Below are positions 33,571-43,211 of a stretch of DNA of 64,000 nt, piece by piece (positions within the stretch are counted from its first letter, which is position 1; every line of letters begins with the position of its first letter). The notes under the pieces are model-generated. The model was not told the origin of the DNA. It saw nothing but the letters and a program-made list of their open reading frames with translations, and did no database searches. Where the stretch lies: NCBI GenBank assembly GCA_966250385.1, contig CBINHC010000012.1, positions 1 to 64,000 on the forward strand, in the 5' to 3' direction. The DNA is from DASWTL01 sp966250385. GTDB taxonomy: Bacteria; Bacteroidota; Bacteroidia; Sphingobacteriales; Sphingobacteriaceae. Made by a program: the position numbers and the translations under genes.

Positions 33571-34116
33571 TTATGAATTTACAACAAAAGTACTTTGATA
33601 CAATTCCAAACTTTCCTGAATTACTTTCAACGCATATTCTCTGCCCATCAGGTCTTCTATGGTCACGTTCTTATGCTCAAGCGCCTTATAATCCTGGAAG
33701 AACCGGACGATCTCCTTCATGGTATGCGGCGGAAGTTCGCTGAGGTCATTCATGTGATTTACGGACATGTCATTCTTCGCTACGGCGATGATCTTGTCGT
33801 CCTGCTCGCCGTTGTCGACCATGTGCATAACGCCGATCACTTTCGCCTCGATGATGGACATCGGGCAGACGTCCACGGAGCAGATCACCAGGATATCCAG
33901 GGGATCCTTATCGTCACAGTAGGTTTGCGGAATAAAGCCATAGTTGGCCGGATAAACGACAGAAGAGAACAACACGCGATCAAGCTTAAGCAGACCTGAT
34001 TCCTTATCAATTTCGTATTTAGCCTTCGAGCCTTTAGGGATTTCAATAATTGCATTTACCACGCCAGGTAGCTCTTCACCTGGGGAAACGTTGTGCCACG
34101 GATGGTCTTTACTCAT
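33571..34116 (-). CDS. ppa: Inorganic pyrophosphatase, soluble family I
   Basis: The 181-residue enzyme shows the family I signature CDDKDPLDILVI, whose aspartates bind metal ions, plus YPANYGFIPQTY before it and NDMSVNHMNDLS later. It hydrolyses pyrophosphate to phosphate in the cytoplasm. The start ATG follows DedA after 14 bases on the minus strand. Length and motifs are standard, and nothing odd was noted. Confidence 0.94.
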   Translation of the reverse strand: MSKDHPWHNVSPGEELPGVVNAIIEIPKGSKAKYEIDKESGLLKLDRVLFSSVVYPANYGFIPQTYCDDKDPLDILVICSVDVCPMSIIEAKVIGVMHMVDNGEQDDKIIAVAKNDMSVNHMNDLSELPPHTMKEIVRFFQDYKALEHKNVTIEDLMGREYALKVIQESLELYQSTFVVNS

Positions 34117-34130
34117 ATCACTCTCAAAAT

Positions 34131-34781
34131 TTAACTTTTCCCAACCTCTTTTGTTCTAACTATCTTCTTTTTAAGGTATGCCCAAATCAGGGGCAAGGCA
34201 GTTATGACAACGAAGCCGATAATTATATATAACAGATATTCTTCTATCTCTTTTTCAAAGCGCTGCCCCAGGAAATAACCCAGGAGCGTCAGCGAGGAGA
34301 TCCACAGGACCGCACCCGCTGCATTGTACATGGCGAACTTCCGGTAATCCATCCGGATCAGCCCGGCCACGATGGGCGCGAACGTTCTGACGATCGGGAT
34401 GAAACGTCCCATGATCAGCGCAAAGGCACCCTGCTTCTTGTAATACTCCTCGGCCATACGGAGGTGCTCCTTCTTGAAGAGAAATGAATCCCTCCGCTGG
34501 TAGAGCAGGGGCCCCGTTCGTCTGCCGAACCAGTAACCCACAAAATTACCAAAAACTGCGGCTAAAATAAGTCCGGCAACCATCACATAAATGGGAACTC
34601 CCAGACGGTCCGTGGCGACGAACATGCCGGCCAGAAAGAGCAGGTAGTCACCGGGCAGAAAAAACCCGAAGAACAATCCCGTTTCTGCAAACACGACAAA
34701 TAGCAGCAGGTAGAATCCGCCTTCGCGAAGAAGCTTTTCCGGATCTATAAAATGCTGGAGCTGCTGCCAAATTTCGTCCAT
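34131..34781 (-). CDS. DedA-family membrane protein
   Basis: The 216-residue protein has about five hydrophobic segments and the DedA hallmark FFGFFLPGDYLLFLAGMF near residue 35. The conserved GRFIPIVRTFAPIVAGLIRM follows near 125-145, and further C-terminal helices complete it. DedA proteins help flip lipids such as polyisoprenyl phosphate or phosphatidylethanolamine across the membrane. It begins 45 bases after nuoN and may have its own promoter or form part of that transcript. Confidence 0.92.
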   Translation of the reverse strand: MDEIWQQLQHFIDPEKLLREGGFYLLLFVVFAETGLFFGFFLPGDYLLFLAGMFVATDRLGVPIYVMVAGLILAAVFGNFVGYWFGRRTGPLLYQRRDSFLFKKEHLRMAEEYYKKQGAFALIMGRFIPIVRTFAPIVAGLIRMDYRKFAMYNAAGAVLWISSLTLLGYFLGQRFEKEIEEYLLYIIIGFVVITALPLIWAYLKKKIVRTKEVGKS

Positions 34782-34826
34782 AGGGGTAATATCCGTAAAA
34801 CTACGAATATTAATGACATTTTGTTG

Positions 34827-36209
34827 TTATAACAGGTTTGAGATCAAGGCCGGAAAAATCCCCAGGATGATGGTTACCAGCGCCGAAACACCCAGCACCA
34901 CTTTGTAGTAGGGAGACACCGGAACCGCCGCATGCTCCTCTCCTTCCCGGAAATACATCGCCACGATCACCCGCAGGTAATAGAACATCCCGATGACCGC
35001 ATTCAGTACCGCCAGGACCACCAGGATCACATGATAGCCGGACAATGCGGAGCTGAACATCATGAACTTACCCATGAAGCCCGCAGTCAGCGGAATTCCG
35101 GCCAGGGACAGCATGGCCACGGTCAGCGTCAGCGCCAGGAACGGATTCTTTCTGGCCAGCCCGTTGAAGCTGTCGAAGTGATCCGATCCGGTCATCCGCT
35201 GCACCAGGATCAGGACAGCGAATGCGACGATCGTAGCAACCGAATAGGCGGTAGCATACAGGAAGACCGCATTGGACGATTCAGCGCCCAGGGACACGAT
35301 CGCAAAGAGCATATAACCGGCATGGGAGATGCTCGAATAGGCGAGCATCCGCTTGAAGCTGTGCTGGTACAGGGCGGTGATATTACCGATGAACAGGGTC
35401 ACTACGGTGATGATCAGCAGTAAAGGCACCCAGAAGTCGTGCAGCGGGGCAAAACAGGTGGCGAACAGCCGCAGGAAGGCAGCGAATCCGGCAGTCTTGA
35501 CCACGGTGCTCATAAAGGCGGTAACCAGGGTCGGCGAACCTTCGTACACGTCCGGCGTCCAGAAGTGGAACGGAGCGGCTCCCACCTTGAAGCAGAGTCC
35601 TACGGTAACCAGGACGATCCCGCTGTAGAACAGCGACGAGATCCCGGCCGGGTTGGAGATCACATACTGCCGGATCCCTTCCAGGTCGAAAGAACCGGTG
35701 GCGCCGTACAGGAGCGTGATCCCGAACAGGAGAAAGCCGGTCGAAAAGGCTCCCATCAGGAAATATTTCAACGCCGCTTCGTTGGAAGCCACGTCTTTCT
35801 TCTTGATCCCCGCAAGAATATAGGAACTCACGGACATGATCTCGATGCCGATGAACAGCATGGTGAGATTATGATAGGATACCATCACGATGATCCCCGC
35901 AAGGGCGAACAGGATGATGGCGTAATATTCCGCGGTGTGTTCGCTGATCCGCGAAAAGTAATCATGGGAGATCACCACGATCAGCAGCGTGGACAATATG
36001 GTGATGACGGAGAACGCGACCGCAAAATTATCAAACAGCATCATCCCGCTGAAGACGGCCTCGGGAAAGGTATTCCACTCCGCTACGGCAGCTGCAGCTG
36101 CTCCGAGAAGCCCGAGCACGGTTACCGGGATCAGGGCACGTTTACCGCGGAAAAGTCCGAGGTATAGGTTAACAATCGCCAGAACAGATAATATGATCAG
36201 TACGTTCAT
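34827..36209 (-). CDS. nuoN: NADH dehydrogenase subunit N (antiporter-like)
   Basis: The 460-residue membrane protein is the antiporter-like subunit NuoN of complex I, with GVTLLYGATGSFDLEG-like and LKYFLMGAFSTGFLLFGIT segments, and AYSSISHAGYMLFAIVSLG near residue 290. It forms part of the proton-pumping arm, with charged residues in broken helices. It is the last nuo gene, four bases before nuoM in coordinate order. An imperfect inverted repeat (AATATCCGTA and TACGAATATT, 34788-34811) beyond the stop has no T tract. Confidence 0.95.
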   Translation of the reverse strand: MNVLIILSVLAIVNLYLGLFRGKRALIPVTVLGLLGAAAAAVAEWNTFPEAVFSGMMLFDNFAVAFSVITILSTLLIVVISHDYFSRISEHTAEYYAIILFALAGIIVMVSYHNLTMLFIGIEIMSVSSYILAGIKKKDVASNEAALKYFLMGAFSTGFLLFGITLLYGATGSFDLEGIRQYVISNPAGISSLFYSGIVLVTVGLCFKVGAAPFHFWTPDVYEGSPTLVTAFMSTVVKTAGFAAFLRLFATCFAPLHDFWVPLLLIITVVTLFIGNITALYQHSFKRMLAYSSISHAGYMLFAIVSLGAESSNAVFLYATAYSVATIVAFAVLILVQRMTGSDHFDSFNGLARKNPFLALTLTVAMLSLAGIPLTAGFMGKFMMFSSALSGYHVILVVLAVLNAVIGMFYYLRVIVAMYFREGEEHAAVPVSPYYKVVLGVSALVTIILGIFPALISNLL

Positions 36210-36213
36210 TCTT

Positions 36214-37674
36214 TTACTTTGCTAAAATCTTTTGGTTCACCAGCTCGACAAGGTTGCTTACGGCTGCTTCGGAAATATGGAGGATCGGTTGCGGATACAC
36301 GCCGATCAGGATAACTAAGGCACAGATGATGATCAGGACCGCTTTTTCGGAAGCATCGATGTCCCGGAAGGCCAGCGTCTGCTCATTGGCGGTACCCAGC
36401 ATGGTATGCTGGTACATGCGGAACATGTAAACGGCACCCAGGATGATGGTCAGTCCGGCAACGGCCGCATACCACAGGTTATACTGGTAAACGCCCATCA
36501 GCAGCAGGAACTCGCCGATAAAGCCGTTGGTCAGCGGAAGGGCAACACTGCCCAGTACGATGATCAGGAATGCGATCGCCAGCTGTGGCGCGGCCTTGGC
36601 GATACCGCCCATAACGGATATTTCGCGGGTCCCCAGTCTGCGCTGAATGATATCCAGCACGAAGAAGAGACCGACAACGTTGATCCCGTGGTTCAGCATC
36701 TGGATCATCGCACCCTGCACGCCGGTCTGGTTCCAGGCGAAGATACCCGCGGCGATCAGTCCCACGTGGGCGATCGATGAATAGGCGACCAGCCGTTTCA
36801 CATCCTTCTGGGTGAAGGCGATGATGGATGCATAGACGATACCGATGATGGACAGGATCAGTGCGGTCTGTCCCCACTCGGCAAAGCCCAGGGGAGCCAC
36901 AGGGATCAGCCAGCGGATGACACCGTAGATACCCATTTTCAGCATGATACCGGAAAGCAGCATCGTACCTGCGGTTGGTGCCTCGGTATAGGTGTCCGGC
37001 TGCCAGGTATGGAAAGGGAATACCGGCATCTTGATCGCGAAAGCGAGGAAGAATGCCCAGAAGATCCAGCTTTGGGTACCGGCATCCAGATTCAGTTTAT
37101 AGAACTCGGCAATGTCGTAGCTGTTGCCGGGAGTCTGCAGATAGGTGTAGATGATACCGATCAGCATCATGAGACTGCCCGCGATGGTGTATATGAAAAA
37201 CTTCATGTTCACACGGACGCGGTTCTCGCCGCCCCACATGCCCACGATGAAATAGATCGGGATCAGTGCGGCTTCCCAGCCGATATAGAACAGGAAGGCA
37301 TCCATGGCGGTGAACACCAGCAGCATGCCGCTCTGCATGAACAGGATCAGCGCATGAAAGGCGCCCGGACTCCGGTGCTCCCGGCCGGAACCGGAAAGGA
37401 TGATCACGGGGATCAGCAGGTTGGTCAGGATCACCAGCAGCATGCTGATGCCGTCGATACCGGCCTTGAAATGAATGCCCAGTTGCGGGATCCAGGCGTA
37501 GTCCGCCAGGAACTGAACCGATGCGTCCGGGGTGAAACGGGTAAGGAGGCTTACCGTGTGCAGTGCTGAAATTAAGGAAATGATCAGCGCGCCGTATTTA
37601 ACCCGTTGCGACTTGCCGAAGGAAACCAGTAATGCGCCGGCTAACGGTATAAGTATAAGCAGTAAAATGTCCAT
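36214..37674 (-). CDS. nuoM: NADH dehydrogenase subunit M (antiporter-like)
   Basis: At 486 residues this is the antiporter-like NuoM subunit. Family landmarks include YIGWEAALIPIYFIVGMWGG near residue 135, PFHTWQPDTYTEAPTAG near 222 and VAYSSIAHVGLIAAGIF near 298. It belongs to the distal membrane arm and conducts protons. The stop lies close to nuoN and the start 19 bases beyond nuoL. Nothing atypical was seen. Confidence 0.96.
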   Translation of the reverse strand: MDILLLILIPLAGALLVSFGKSQRVKYGALIISLISALHTVSLLTRFTPDASVQFLADYAWIPQLGIHFKAGIDGISMLLVILTNLLIPVIILSGSGREHRSPGAFHALILFMQSGMLLVFTAMDAFLFYIGWEAALIPIYFIVGMWGGENRVRVNMKFFIYTIAGSLMMLIGIIYTYLQTPGNSYDIAEFYKLNLDAGTQSWIFWAFFLAFAIKMPVFPFHTWQPDTYTEAPTAGTMLLSGIMLKMGIYGVIRWLIPVAPLGFAEWGQTALILSIIGIVYASIIAFTQKDVKRLVAYSSIAHVGLIAAGIFAWNQTGVQGAMIQMLNHGINVVGLFFVLDIIQRRLGTREISVMGGIAKAAPQLAIAFLIIVLGSVALPLTNGFIGEFLLLMGVYQYNLWYAAVAGLTIILGAVYMFRMYQHTMLGTANEQTLAFRDIDASEKAVLIIICALVILIGVYPQPILHISEAAVSNLVELVNQKILAK

Positions 37675-37693
37675 CTATAACGTACCTGTCTTA

Positions 37694-39601
37694 TTAAATT
37701 TTATAAAAACTATACACGATAATCGCAACGACGCAGATCACCATCATGAAGATATAGAAGCCGACGTTACCGGATTGGAGTAACCGCAATCCCTTGCTGG
37801 CTTCGGTCGTACCCCGGCCGATCCCGTTCACGATGCCGTCGATGCCGGACCGGTCCACTACCCTGAAGAAGAACCCTGAAAGTCCGTCCAGCGGGCGTGC
37901 GATCAGCGCCTGGTAGATCTCGTCAACATAGAACTTGTTGTACGACAGTCCGGCTAGCGCGCCGCGTTCTTCCTGATCCCCGGCAGGCACCCGGCCTCCT
38001 TTTACATACCTTGCGTAGGCGACGAAGGCGGCGATCAGTGCGCCGGCGACCGACACGGCCATCAGGATGTATTCGGTGGTATGATCCAGGTGGAAAGCTT
38101 CAAGCTTCTGAGCGGAAGGTTCCAGTACCGGCGCCAGGAAACCGGCTAACCAGTGGTCTCCGCCCAGTACCTGAGGGATGCCGATCAATCCGCCGATAAC
38201 GGAAAGGACCGCCAGGATGATCAGCGGAACGGTCATGGACCGCGGAGATTCGTGCAGGTGATGTTCCTGTTCGGAAGTTCCCCGGAATTTTCCCCAGAAG
38301 GTCAGGAACATCATCCGGAACATATAGAATGCGGTCAGCATAGCCCCGAGTACGCCCAGGAACCACAGGACCTTATTGTGCTGGAAAGCATGCGCCAGGA
38401 TCTCATCTTTCGAGAAGAACCCGGAGAACGGCGGAAGTCCCGAAATGGCAATCGTTCCCATCAGCATGGTAAAGAAAGTGACGGGCAGCTGCTTCTTCAG
38501 ACCACCCATATTCCGCATATCCTGCTCATTGCTCATGGCATGGATGACAGAACCCGCACCAAGGAACAACAGGGCCTTGAAGAATGCGTGGGTGATGACG
38601 TGGAAGAAAGCCCCGGAATAGGCGCCGACCCCGAGACCGAGGAACATATACCCCAGCTGGGAGACGGTTGAATAGGCCAGTACCTTTTTGATATCGTTCT
38701 GGGTCAGGGCGATGCAGGCAGCCAGGATGGCGGTGGCCAGTCCGATGACCGCGACGATCTCCATCGTTACCGGTGAAAGGGTAAAGAGGATGTTCGACCG
38801 GGTGATCATATAGATACCCGCGGTAACCATGGTGGCCGCGTGGATCAGGGCCGACACCGGGGTCGGGCCCGCCATCGCATCAGGCAGCCAGGTAAACAGC
38901 GGGATCTGGGCAGACTTACCGGTTGCCCCGATGAACAGGAGGATGGTGATCAGCAGCAGCGTGCTGTCCCCGGTCACCATCGTTGCCGCCTGCGGAAATA
39001 CCTGCGCGAATTCAACGCTGCCGAAGGTCGTAAAGATCAGAAACACCGCGAGCAGGAAACCCAGGTCACCGATCCGGTTCATCACAAAGGCTTTTCTTGC
39101 CGCGCTGGCATAGGAAGAATTGGTATACCAGAAACCGATCAGCAGGTAGGAACAAAGTCCCACGCCTTCCCAGCCGATGAACATGACCACGTAATTCGAG
39201 CCGAGCACCAGCAGCAGCATGAAGAATACGAACAGGTTCAGGTAGGAAAAGAACTTGGCGAAGCCCGCATCCGAATGCATGTACCCCGTAGAGTACACAT
39301 GGATCAGGAAGCCGATCCCGGTTACGATCAGGAGCATCATGCTGCTCAGCGGATCAACCTGGAAAGAGAAAGGGATCGAAAGGTCCCCGACCCGGATCCA
39401 GTCGAAAACCGGAACGATATAGGTTTTTGCGTCAGATGCGTTCAGCTCAAGGAAGACCCCTGTACTGATGGCGAAAGACGCCAATACGGTCAGGCAACCG
39501 ATGAAACCTACAACTGACTTGGAAAATACATTTCGGCCCAGACCATTGATCACAAACCCGATCAAGGGTAATAACGGCACTAACCAGACTAAATTTATCA
39601 T
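37694..39601 (-). CDS. nuoL: NADH dehydrogenase subunit L (antiporter-like)
   Basis: The 635-residue NuoL is the largest antiporter-like subunit, at the tip of the membrane arm. Recognisable stretches are VMFIGWEGVGLCSYLLIGFW near residue 130, LPDAMAGPTPVSALIHAATM near 240, and LAYSTVSQLGYMFLGLGVGA near 315. The C-terminal helix and last membrane segment (FYIFMMVICVVAIIVYSFY) form the lateral extension. The gene is 40 bases from nuoK. It is complete. Confidence 0.96.
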   Translation of the reverse strand: MINLVWLVPLLPLIGFVINGLGRNVFSKSVVGFIGCLTVLASFAISTGVFLELNASDAKTYIVPVFDWIRVGDLSIPFSFQVDPLSSMMLLIVTGIGFLIHVYSTGYMHSDAGFAKFFSYLNLFVFFMLLLVLGSNYVVMFIGWEGVGLCSYLLIGFWYTNSSYASAARKAFVMNRIGDLGFLLAVFLIFTTFGSVEFAQVFPQAATMVTGDSTLLLITILLFIGATGKSAQIPLFTWLPDAMAGPTPVSALIHAATMVTAGIYMITRSNILFTLSPVTMEIVAVIGLATAILAACIALTQNDIKKVLAYSTVSQLGYMFLGLGVGAYSGAFFHVITHAFFKALLFLGAGSVIHAMSNEQDMRNMGGLKKQLPVTFFTMLMGTIAISGLPPFSGFFSKDEILAHAFQHNKVLWFLGVLGAMLTAFYMFRMMFLTFWGKFRGTSEQEHHLHESPRSMTVPLIILAVLSVIGGLIGIPQVLGGDHWLAGFLAPVLEPSAQKLEAFHLDHTTEYILMAVSVAGALIAAFVAYARYVKGGRVPAGDQEERGALAGLSYNKFYVDEIYQALIARPLDGLSGFFFRVVDRSGIDGIVNGIGRGTTEASKGLRLLQSGNVGFYIFMMVICVVAIIVYSFYKI

Positions 39602-39641
39602 GAATAGGGGACGTAATTCTATACTTTAATTCTAACTCACC

Positions 39642-39971
39642 TTACCACTTCAGCCGGTTGAGGACATTGATATCCACAGACTGGGTATTGCGGTAAACCA
39701 TAACTATGATGGCAAGCCCGACGGCTACTTCGGCAGCGGCCAGGGCCATAATGAAAAACACGAAAACCTGCCCGGCTGCATCCCCGCGGTACGCTGAGAA
39801 AGCGGTAAGCAGCAGGTTGATGGCATTGAGCATCAGCTCCACGGACATAAAGATCACGATGGCATTCCGGCGGATAAGAACGCCCATCACGCCGATCGCG
39901 AAGATGATGGTGCTGAATAAGATGTAATGATTAAGCGGAACGCTTTGTATGGTTTGAGTAACAGTATCCAT
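39642..39971 (-). CDS. nuoK: NADH dehydrogenase subunit K
   Basis: The 109-residue protein has three membrane helices and the conserved glutamates of NuoK, in IFMSVELMLNAINLLLTAFS and ALAAAEVAVGLAIIVMVYR. These glutamates take part in proton translocation. Its start overlaps the nuoJ stop by one base, consistent with coupled translation. Confidence 0.96.
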   Translation of the reverse strand: MDTVTQTIQSVPLNHYILFSTIIFAIGVMGVLIRRNAIVIFMSVELMLNAINLLLTAFSAYRGDAAGQVFVFFIMALAAAEVAVGLAIIVMVYRNTQSVDINVLNRLKW

Positions 39972-40477
39972 TATGCGTGTTTGGTTTCTCTCTTGGCTAA
40001 TAATACAGCTCCAACCATGGCGGACAGCAGCAGGATGGAAGAAATTTCGAATGGTAGCAGGAAGTCGCTGAACAGGACCTTTCCCAGGTTTTTAACCAGG
40101 CCGATCTCCGGGTTCTTCAGTAAGACCGGATCGGAAACGTTCAGTGCCTTTACGGACCCGGCGATGGTCACCAGCAGGCACATACCGGCAATAACCCCGG
40201 CGACCTTCAGCAGGTTGGACTTCATCGGTTCCGTTTCCTTGTTCAGGTTGAGCAGCATGAGCACAAACAGGAACAGGACCATGATCGCCCCCATATACAC
40301 GATAAAGTTCACCACCGCCAGGAACTGGGCGTTCAGGATGATGTAGTGAACGGTAAACGTAAAGAAGGTGATGATCAGGTACAGCACGCTATGCACCGGG
40401 TTCTTGGAAAAGATCACCAGGAGTGCAAAGAAGATCGATAAGAATGCTACAAAGTAGAATAAAGATAAACCCATCAT
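39971..40477 (-). CDS. nuoJ: NADH dehydrogenase subunit J
   Basis: The 168-residue NuoJ has five membrane helices, with VHSVLYLIITFFTFTVHYII near residue 30 and VVNFIVYMGAIMVLFLFVLM near 55. The latter helix contains a pi-bulge in known structures and helps couple quinone reduction to pumping. A 95-bp gap with a small GCCGG hairpin separates it from nuoI. Confidence 0.94.
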   Translation of the reverse strand: MMGLSLFYFVAFLSIFFALLVIFSKNPVHSVLYLIITFFTFTVHYIILNAQFLAVVNFIVYMGAIMVLFLFVLMLLNLNKETEPMKSNLLKVAGVIAGMCLLVTIAGSVKALNVSDPVLLKNPEIGLVKNLGKVLFSDFLLPFEISSILLLSAMVGAVLLAKRETKHA

Positions 40478-40572
40478 TTGTAATTAAAACCCTGCTTAAA
40501 GCGGGGCAAAGGTATTATTTTTCGCCGGAATAACAGGACATCCGGCAAGAGCCTCCGGCGGACCGGTACGTT

Positions 40573-41067
40573 TTATTTCAAGGGTGCTTCCACCAGTTTG
40601 TCTTTCCCGTAAATGAAGTCCTTACGCAGGTAGTCCGCCGGAACGATCGGACCGTCCAGGTAGATCGCCTCTTTCGGGCACGCTTCCTCACAAAGTCCGC
40701 AGAAGATGCAGCGCAGCATATTGATCTCATATACGGCCGCATATTTCTCTTCACGGTACAGATGCTCCTCCCCTTTCTTGCGTTCCGCGGCGATCATGGT
40801 AATGGCTTCCGCAGGGCATGACAGCGCACAAAGTCCGCATGCCGTACACCGTTCGCGGCCGTTCTCATCGCGCTTCAGCGAGTGCATTCCGCGCCAGTTC
40901 TTTGAAAACTCACGCTCCTGTTCAGGATAGAAAACGGTTTCCTTCTTCTTGAACATATGGCGAAAAGTAATTGCAAGACCTTTCACGATGGAAGGCAGGT
41001 ACATCCGCTCCCAGAAAGTCATCGGCTGCTGTTCAATTACTTTTTTTCTATTACTTAATGATTCCAT
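40573..41067 (-). CDS. nuoI: NADH dehydrogenase subunit I (two 4Fe-4S clusters)
   Basis: From the ATG at 41067 the product has 164 residues. Two 8Fe ferredoxin-type motifs, CTACGLCALSCPAEAI from about residue 74 and CIFCGLCEEACPKEAI from about 120, hold clusters N6a and N6b. They pass electrons from NuoG towards NuoB. A longer frame starting at 41145 would overlap the nuoH coding end by 44 bases without a conserved extension, so the ATG is preferred. The gene follows nuoH with a 34-base gap. Confidence 0.95.
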   Translation of the reverse strand: MESLSNRKKVIEQQPMTFWERMYLPSIVKGLAITFRHMFKKKETVFYPEQEREFSKNWRGMHSLKRDENGRERCTACGLCALSCPAEAITMIAAERKKGEEHLYREEKYAAVYEINMLRCIFCGLCEEACPKEAIYLDGPIVPADYLRKDFIYGKDKLVEAPLK

Positions 41068-41101
41068 AGCTGGTAGTAACCTCCCGGAGGAGTAGTATAG
41101 C

Positions 41102-42139
41102 TTATAATAATTCTTTAACTGTAATAACGATACCGGTGATGACAATATTTGCGATAGCCAGCGGTATCAGGATCTTCCATCCGAGCTTCATCAGCTGGTC
41201 ATACCGGAAACGCGGGATGGTCCAGCGTACCCACATGAAGAAGAAGATGAAGCAGATGATCTTCGCGAAGAGCACCGCAACACCGACCAGCGGTCCCCAG
41301 GTCGGGCCCAGGATGCTGTTCACCGCGTCCATTCCCGGATAGTTGTAGCCGCCGAAGTACAGGGTGGCCATCACGGCTGAGGAAATGAACATGTTGACAT
41401 ATTCGGCAAACAGGAACGCGCCGAGCTTGAAGCCGGAGTATTCGGTATGGTAGCCGCCTACCAGTTCGTTCTCACTTTCCGGAAGGTCGAACGGTGTCCG
41501 GTTACATTCGGCGAATGCACAGACCAGGAAAATGATGAACCCGAGCGGCTGATAAATGATATTCCACTGCCATCCGTGCTGCTGAGCGGCGATCTCGCCG
41601 AGACTCAGGGTATTGGTCACCATCAGCAGGGCGATCAGGGAAAGACCCATGGCGATCTCATAGCTGATGTTCTGTGAAGCGGCGCGGATCGCGCCCATCA
41701 GCGAATATTTGTTATTGGAAGCCCAGCCCCCGATCATGATGCCGTAGACGCCCAGCGATACGATCCCGAAAATGTACAGGATCCCCACATTGATGTCGGT
41801 AACCTGAAGCGGAACCAGGCGGTCTCCGATCTGCATGGTCTCCCCGAACGGGATTACTGCGCTTCCCAGCAGAGCGGTGAATAACGCGAGCGACGGTCCG
41901 AGGATGAAAAGGAACGGATTGGACTGGGAAGGAATGATCTCTTCCTTGAGGAACATTTTCAAACCATCGGCCAGCGGCTGGAACATACCGCCCGGTCCGG
42001 CGCGGTGCGGTCCTACCCGGTCCTGAAGAAAAGCAGCGATCTTACGTTCTGCAAGTGTCGAATATGCGGCAATACCCAGACTGATGCCAAAAATAACGGC
42101 GATCAGGATAACTTTCTCTATGACTAAGGCTAACTCCAT
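41102..42139 (-). CDS. nuoH: NADH dehydrogenase subunit H
   Basis: The 345-residue NuoH forms the quinone chamber with NuoB and NuoD. Characteristic segments include LAERKIAAFLQDRVGPHRAG near residue 30, NRTPFDLPESENELVGGYHT near 215 and RWTIPRFRYDQLMKLGWKIL near 310. The acidic residues of these loops are conserved. It shares its first base with the nuoG stop region. Confidence 0.97.
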   Translation of the reverse strand: MELALVIEKVILIAVIFGISLGIAAYSTLAERKIAAFLQDRVGPHRAGPGGMFQPLADGLKMFLKEEIIPSQSNPFLFILGPSLALFTALLGSAVIPFGETMQIGDRLVPLQVTDINVGILYIFGIVSLGVYGIMIGGWASNNKYSLMGAIRAASQNISYEIAMGLSLIALLMVTNTLSLGEIAAQQHGWQWNIIYQPLGFIIFLVCAFAECNRTPFDLPESENELVGGYHTEYSGFKLGAFLFAEYVNMFISSAVMATLYFGGYNYPGMDAVNSILGPTWGPLVGVAVLFAKIICFIFFFMWVRWTIPRFRYDQLMKLGWKILIPLAIANIVITGIVITVKELL

Positions 42140-43140
42140 CAGAATTTAGTGGCTCGTTCGAATTGTTCTTTATTGGCTTCCTGCAGCGCCGGATTCGGTT
42201 TGACGACCGGAAGCGGTTTCAATGTCTCGTAATGGTTGGATGAGATCACGGAATGCCGGGACACCTGGCGCGGGCCTTCGATGACCCAGTCGCTGGTCTT
42301 CTTGTGATCGAACCGGCAGCTGTTGCAGATCCACTCCTCCACTTCACCATAGGTATCTTTCCTGGCGGTAACCCGGAGAACTTCTTCGCCTTTGTACCAA
42401 AGGGTTACTTTGCCGCTGCAGGTAGGACAATCCCGGTGGGCATCCACCGGCTTGGTGAACCATACCCGGTTCTTGAACCTGAAGGTCTTATCGGTGAGGG
42501 CTCCTACCGGGCAGACGTCAATGACGTTTCCGGAGAAGTCGTTGTCGATCGCTTTCTCGATATAGGTGGAGATCTCCGCGGCATCACCCCGGCCGAGCAC
42601 GCCATGCTGGCGCTTGTCGGTGATCTGGTCAGCGGTGTATACACAGCGGTAGCAAAGGATACACCGGTTCATGTGCAGCTGGATCTTGTCGCCGATATCG
42701 ATGCGGTCGAACGTCCGGCGCTCGAACTCGTACCGCGTATTGGCGACACCGTGCTCATAGCTCAGGTCCTGCAGGTGGCACTCGCCGGCCTGGTCACAGA
42801 CCGGGCAGTCCAGCGGGTGGTTGATCAGCAGGATTTCCACGACGCCTTTGCGGGCTTCGGTCACTTCAGGGGAAGTGATGTTCTGCACCTCCATGCCGTC
42901 CATCACCGTGGTCCGGCAGGAGGCAACCAGCTTGGGCATCGGGCGGGGATCCTTCTCGGAACCCTTGGATACCTTCACCAGGCAGGTACGGCACTTACCG
43001 CCACTGCCCTGCAGTTTCGAATAGTAGCACATCGCGGGAGGAACAATATCGCCCCCGATCTGCCGTGCAGCGTTCAGGATACTGGTTCCCGGTTCAACAT
43101 CAACCGTAATTCCGTCTATCGTTACTTTAACTTTTTCCAT
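42139..43140 (-). CDS. nuoG: Short NADH dehydrogenase subunit G (iron-sulfur protein)
   Basis: From the ATG at 43140 the protein has about 333 residues, far shorter than the roughly 700-900 of proteobacterial NuoG. The N-terminal 2Fe-2S ferredoxin (CYYSKLQGSGGKCRTCLVKV), the His/Cys motif (DCPVCDQAGECHLQ) and the 4Fe-4S motifs (CILCYRCV and CPVGALTD) are present. A last cysteine-rich piece (CPTCSGK, then WICNSCRFD) ends it, so the molybdopterin-like domain is missing. This short form is known from other Bacteroidota complex I operons, so it is probably not a truncation artefact. An upstream extension to 43311 has no family resemblance. Confidence 0.92.
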   Translation of the reverse strand: MEKVKVTIDGITVDVEPGTSILNAARQIGGDIVPPAMCYYSKLQGSGGKCRTCLVKVSKGSEKDPRPMPKLVASCRTTVMDGMEVQNITSPEVTEARKGVVEILLINHPLDCPVCDQAGECHLQDLSYEHGVANTRYEFERRTFDRIDIGDKIQLHMNRCILCYRCVYTADQITDKRQHGVLGRGDAAEISTYIEKAIDNDFSGNVIDVCPVGALTDKTFRFKNRVWFTKPVDAHRDCPTCSGKVTLWYKGEEVLRVTARKDTYGEVEEWICNSCRFDHKKTSDWVIEGPRQVSRHSVISSNHYETLKPLPVVKPNPALQEANKEQFERATKF

Positions 43141-43211
43141 TGTTGTTAAAGATCTCTCTTGTTTGATTCCTGTCATGCCCGGGGGTGTCCCCGGAACGGC
43201 ACGACGATATA

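Noticed and set aside
42250..43149. Long plus-strand open frame opposite nuoG
   Set aside because: It is the antisense shadow of a conserved gene in high-GC DNA; the reading shows no domain or start signal.
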